From contig JBGPHT010000144.1 of assembly GCA_041484525.1 (NCBI GenBank), positions 1 to 19,275 of the forward strand: a stretch of DNA of 19,275 bases, in the 5' to 3' direction. The notes under the pieces were generated by a model. That model did no database searches, had not been told where the DNA came from, and saw only the letters and a program-made list of their open reading frames with translations. This document shows, piece by piece, positions 16,992-19,275 of the stretch (positions are counted from its first letter, which is position 1; each line of letters begins with the position of its first letter). The stretch is from JBGPHT01 sp041484525. GTDB lineage: Bacteria > Acidobacteriota > Terriglobia > Bryobacterales > Bryobacteraceae. The position numbers and the translations under genes were made by a program.

Positions 16992-17016
16992 GTCTGACCA
17001 ATTGAAAGGGTCAGAC
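16992..17016. repeat. Perfect 8-bp inverted repeat (REP-like hairpin)
   Basis: GTCTGACC (16992-16999) and GGTCAGAC (17009-17016) pair perfectly around a 9-nt loop. No T-run follows on either strand, so a simple intrinsic terminator is unlikely. Palindromes with a GGGTCAGAC core resemble REP sequences mobilised by RAYT transposases, which is a recollection and not a match made here. Confidence 0.45.
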
Positions 17017-17315
17017 GGCCCACCGGTGGATCTGCTCCGGGCCGCCGCCCGCCCTGAGGGCAGATCACCCCTCAAACCTGAACTCGACCGAAAGTGAGCA
17101 TCTGCGATCCCCATCGGTGAGGTGCTCGATCAGGCGAAGGCCGGTAGCAACGGAGCGTGCGAAGATATACAATCGCTTCTTCAAGCACTACATGCAGCCG
17201 TGAACTTCACGGACCGGTGTTCTGCGGCAGGGCGGACCCGGACAGCCCGCCGTGATCCCGGGACCTAAAGCGCCGACTGCAGCAATCTGATGAGAACCGA
17301 GACGCCATCTAATGA

Positions 17316-19027
17316 GTCTTCGACCAGAGCCGTGAGAGGTTCTTTGAATCGAACTACCCGCTGCTCCGGGACCAACCGCCGATGAGATGGATGGGCAGGT
17401 TTTTCCTACGTCTCACCGAGGAGAACTGCACGAGGCTTGTTGACCTTCCTACCGGAGCCGGGAAAACCGACGTGGTCGTTATTTGGGTTCTGGCTTTAGC
17501 TTGGTACGGCTTAGAGACTGGAACGAGAACGCCGGTGCCCCGTCGTTTGGTCTGGGTCGTTAACAGGCGGGTGCTCGTACAGCAGGTCTTCAGGCTGGCC
17601 GAGGGGTTAGAAAAGAAACTGTCTTCCGACGGAACTACCCCTGGTTCACTCGCACAAGTACGCGAAGGACTGGCACGCTTGAGCGGAGATGGCACCGACA
17701 TCTTTCGCGTCGTTCAACTCCGCGGCCAACTCATCGACGACCGAGAGTGGTCGGTTGCTCCATCTGTGCCGCAACTCATCATAGGCACGGTTGACCAGAT
17801 TGGCAGCCGGTTGTTGTTCCAGGGATACGGCCTCGGCAAGGGGAGCCGGCCGTTGCAGGCCGCTCTGTTAGGCATTGATCCTGGATCTGCGTGGATGAAG
17901 CTCACCTCGTGCCGGCATTTGTGCTCACGCTCCGGCAATTCTGTTGTTTGATCGCAAAGGCGGGCCAAGCCGGACCCAAAGCCATCTCGTCTGTTTTCGA
18001 CAGGCTCCCTCTCTGGATAACTGAGCTTTCCGCAACTCCGGCTCTCCCGCCCCCGAATGCGGATTCCGTTTTCCGATTGGTCCCGGATGATGAAGATGAT
18101 CCCCGTCTAATAGATCGCCTCCTGGCTGCGCGCACTCGCGAGGTGAGAATCCGGTGGATTGCGAAGAACCAGAAACCGGAAGAGGCAATAGAGAAAGCCG
18201 CTGCCGATCTCGCGAATAAAGTTGGCACAGTCGCCGTATTTATACGTGAGGCCGGGGCTGCGGCCAGGATCGGCAAGAGACTTGGGAAGAAGTTCAAAGG
18301 AAGGGTTCTGACTATCACAGGGCGACTTCGGGGATATGAACGCGACCGTCTCGAAAGGGATGAGATATTCCGGCGCTTTCAACCGCAGGAGGGTTCCGGT
18401 ATCGGCGCAACGGGGGAAACCGTGTTTCTCGTGGGGACCGCTGCTGCGGAAGTGGGTCTCGATGCTGATGCCGCCGCAATTGTTTGCGATTTCGCTTCGC
18501 TACCAACGTTGCTCCAGCGGCTGGGACGGCTGGACCGCCGGGGCCGCATCAGCCGCGGCTTCCATTCCGGCCAATGTGAAGCGCCGGCCATGACGATATT
18601 CGCGAAGCGCGAGGAGACCGGGGACAGCAAAGAGGCTGCCAGGCGTGACAAAGCCGGACGGGACATCCGAAGGCGAATGCTGAAATTGGCTCGGGCGTCG
18701 CGTCGTGAAAAGGATGAATATTCGGTTTCCCTCTTGGTGGGGGCGCATTGGCGCGGTGCCCTTGCTAAAGACGCCAAACAGGAGGCGAAGGAGTCGGGAA
18801 GCGATAGCGGGCGGACCGAAGGTGCCAAGTTGCTCGCCGACGAGGACGGAAAAGCCAGAGGCGTTAATGCACATGAGATCATCGACCAAGCAGGGCCGTA
18901 TAACGTGACGAAAGACTCGCTCAAAGCGGACTTTGGCGTCACCGCCGCACCAGCGCCTGCGCAACCCGCCCCGGGTATCCCGGTTGCCCAGGAGCCGAAA
19001 AGCAAGCCAAGCAAGAGATCGCGATGA
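17316..19027 (+). pseudogene. cas3: Type I-G (I-U) CRISPR helicase Cas3, frameshifted at the DEAH box
   Basis: One frame is open from 17316, with ATG at 17382. It encodes PPMRWMGRFFLRLTEE, Walker A LVDLPTGAGKT (20-29 from the ATG), VWVVNRRVLVQQ, LRGQLIDDREW and IIGTVDQIGSRLLFQGYGLG. These runs are characteristic of the type I-G Cas3 family. Near 17880-17890 the frame breaks after LLGIDP. The next frame gives VDEAHLVPAFVLTLRQ (17891 on), SATP (18029-18040), VGTAAAEVGLD and motif VI QRLGRLDRRGR (18515-18547), ending at 19027. One missing base accounts for the slip. The total is about 550-570 codons; no HD-nuclease motif is seen, so the nuclease part is missing or encoded elsewhere. The intact enzyme would unwind and degrade Cascade-bound target DNA. 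No other intact cas gene is in the window. Confidence 0.85.
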
Positions 19028-19134
19028 TCCTTGTTCTGCACTGTAGCTTTATTGCCCATAGCTATCATGTCAGTGATGTCGTTGGGAATATGGTATCAGG
19101 CAAAAGTGGACTCGATATCTTAAAACCCTCATCG
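19024..19134 (+). pseudogene. Start of the next cas-operon gene (possibly csb2), truncated by the MITE
   Basis: ATG 19024-19026 overlaps the Cas3 stop TGA 19025-19027, a coupled start. The 37 native codons begin MILVLHCSFIAHSYHVSDVV. They then run into copy 3 of the element, whose end adds GCAT and a stop (19147-19149). An N-terminal pattern of hydrophobic strand, F, then Y-H is reminiscent of Csb2/GSU0054 (Cas5-Cas6 type protein of subtype I-G), but with so few residues this is a weak match. The rest of the gene may lie beyond the element, outside the window. Confidence 0.5.
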
Positions 19135-19275
19135 GGGTGTGCGACATAAAAGTGGAGAGACCCACCCATCCTCAACAAAACGACAAGAGTCTGAGCGTAC
19201 ACATACGCAAGGCTTCTGGCCGCTGTGCGGCGAACGCACATCTTGACCGTTGCGGGATTGCCCGTCCTTGAGGCC
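19135..19275 (+). mobile_element. MITE-like element, copy 3 (right part lies outside the window)
   Basis: The copy begins with the terminal repeat at 19135-19157 and follows the first 141 bases of the unit. It is in the same orientation as copy 1 and opposite to copy 2. Its overlap with copy 1 (19207-19275 against 1-69) shows four mismatches. One of them breaks a pair in the conserved stem, so this copy appears older than the other two. The far end and target duplication are not in the window. Confidence 0.88.

Larger units (their letters stand above)
16862..17315. other. Gene-poor stretch between the redoxin and cas3 remnant
   Basis: No gene is recognised here on either strand. It holds the possible redoxin promoter and the 8-bp inverted repeat at 16992-17016. 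An open frame of about 60 codons around 17110-17270 shows no family resemblance and no convincing start signal. No spaced direct repeats of CRISPR type are visible despite the neighbouring cas remnant. It looks like decayed sequence between two insertion-rich segments. Confidence 0.5.

Noticed and set aside
16862..17381. CRISPR array next to the cas3 remnant
   Set aside because: I found no regularly spaced direct repeats in this stretch; only one isolated 8-bp inverted repeat.
19101..19113. Further partial copy of the element end (CAAAAGTGGACTC)
   Set aside because: Only AAAAGTGGA is shared with the terminal repeat and the flanks do not match; chance similarity is enough.

Overview
The window is GC-rich bacterial DNA, most likely from an Acidobacteriota genome of the Bryobacterales/Solibacter kind. 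This is an inference from the gene families: an Oar-like TonB-dependent receptor, a winged-helix/STAND/TPR regulator, a LytS/LytTR pair, secreted haem and copper proteins, and an Acidobacteria-style PilZ protein. No rRNA, tRNA or CRISPR array is visible.

Layout. 1-141 is the right-hand part of a short inverted-repeat element. 205-4730 is a forward run: a secreted HEAT-repeat protein, a sigma-region-4/zf-HC2 protein, a LytS-type histidine kinase with an apparent frameshift near its N-terminus, and a LytTR response regulator overlapping it by 4 nt. An 82-bp inverted-repeat element (4741-4822) precedes a forward membrane acyltransferase of the HGSNAT/DUF1624 type. Facing it, and overlapping its 3' end by 70 bp, is a minus-strand dihaem cytochrome c peroxidase-like protein. 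A minus-strand pair follows, a PilZ protein and a small coiled-coil protein. Diverging from this pair is a large winged-helix/STAND-ATPase/TPR regulator with a clear -10 box almost at its start codon.

11228-17381 is heavily damaged. A multicopper oxidase gene coupled to the regulator by an ATGA overlap has a frameshift and loses its 3' half. What follows is the beta-barrel half of an Oar-like receptor, itself frameshifted near its end. A short kinase-like scrap may lie between them. Convergent to this is a cytochrome c/copper type II monooxygenase gene, split by a complete 213-bp copy of the element with a 9-bp target duplication. An intact redoxin gene precedes it in the same operon. A roughly 450-bp stretch without recognisable genes follows.

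17316-19134 is the remnant of a type I-G (formerly I-U) CRISPR-Cas operon: a cas3 helicase gene frameshifted exactly at the DEAH box, then the first 37 codons of the next gene (possibly csb2), cut off by a third copy of the element (19135 to the window end).

The main theme is genome decay and a small, recently active MITE-like element. Its three copies sit at both window edges and inside a gene. Its terminal repeats carry an in-frame stop that truncates both genes it enters. I do not see a convincing intact new defence or biosynthetic system. The most notable items are the element family, the decayed type I-G cas locus and the mosaic pseudogene.
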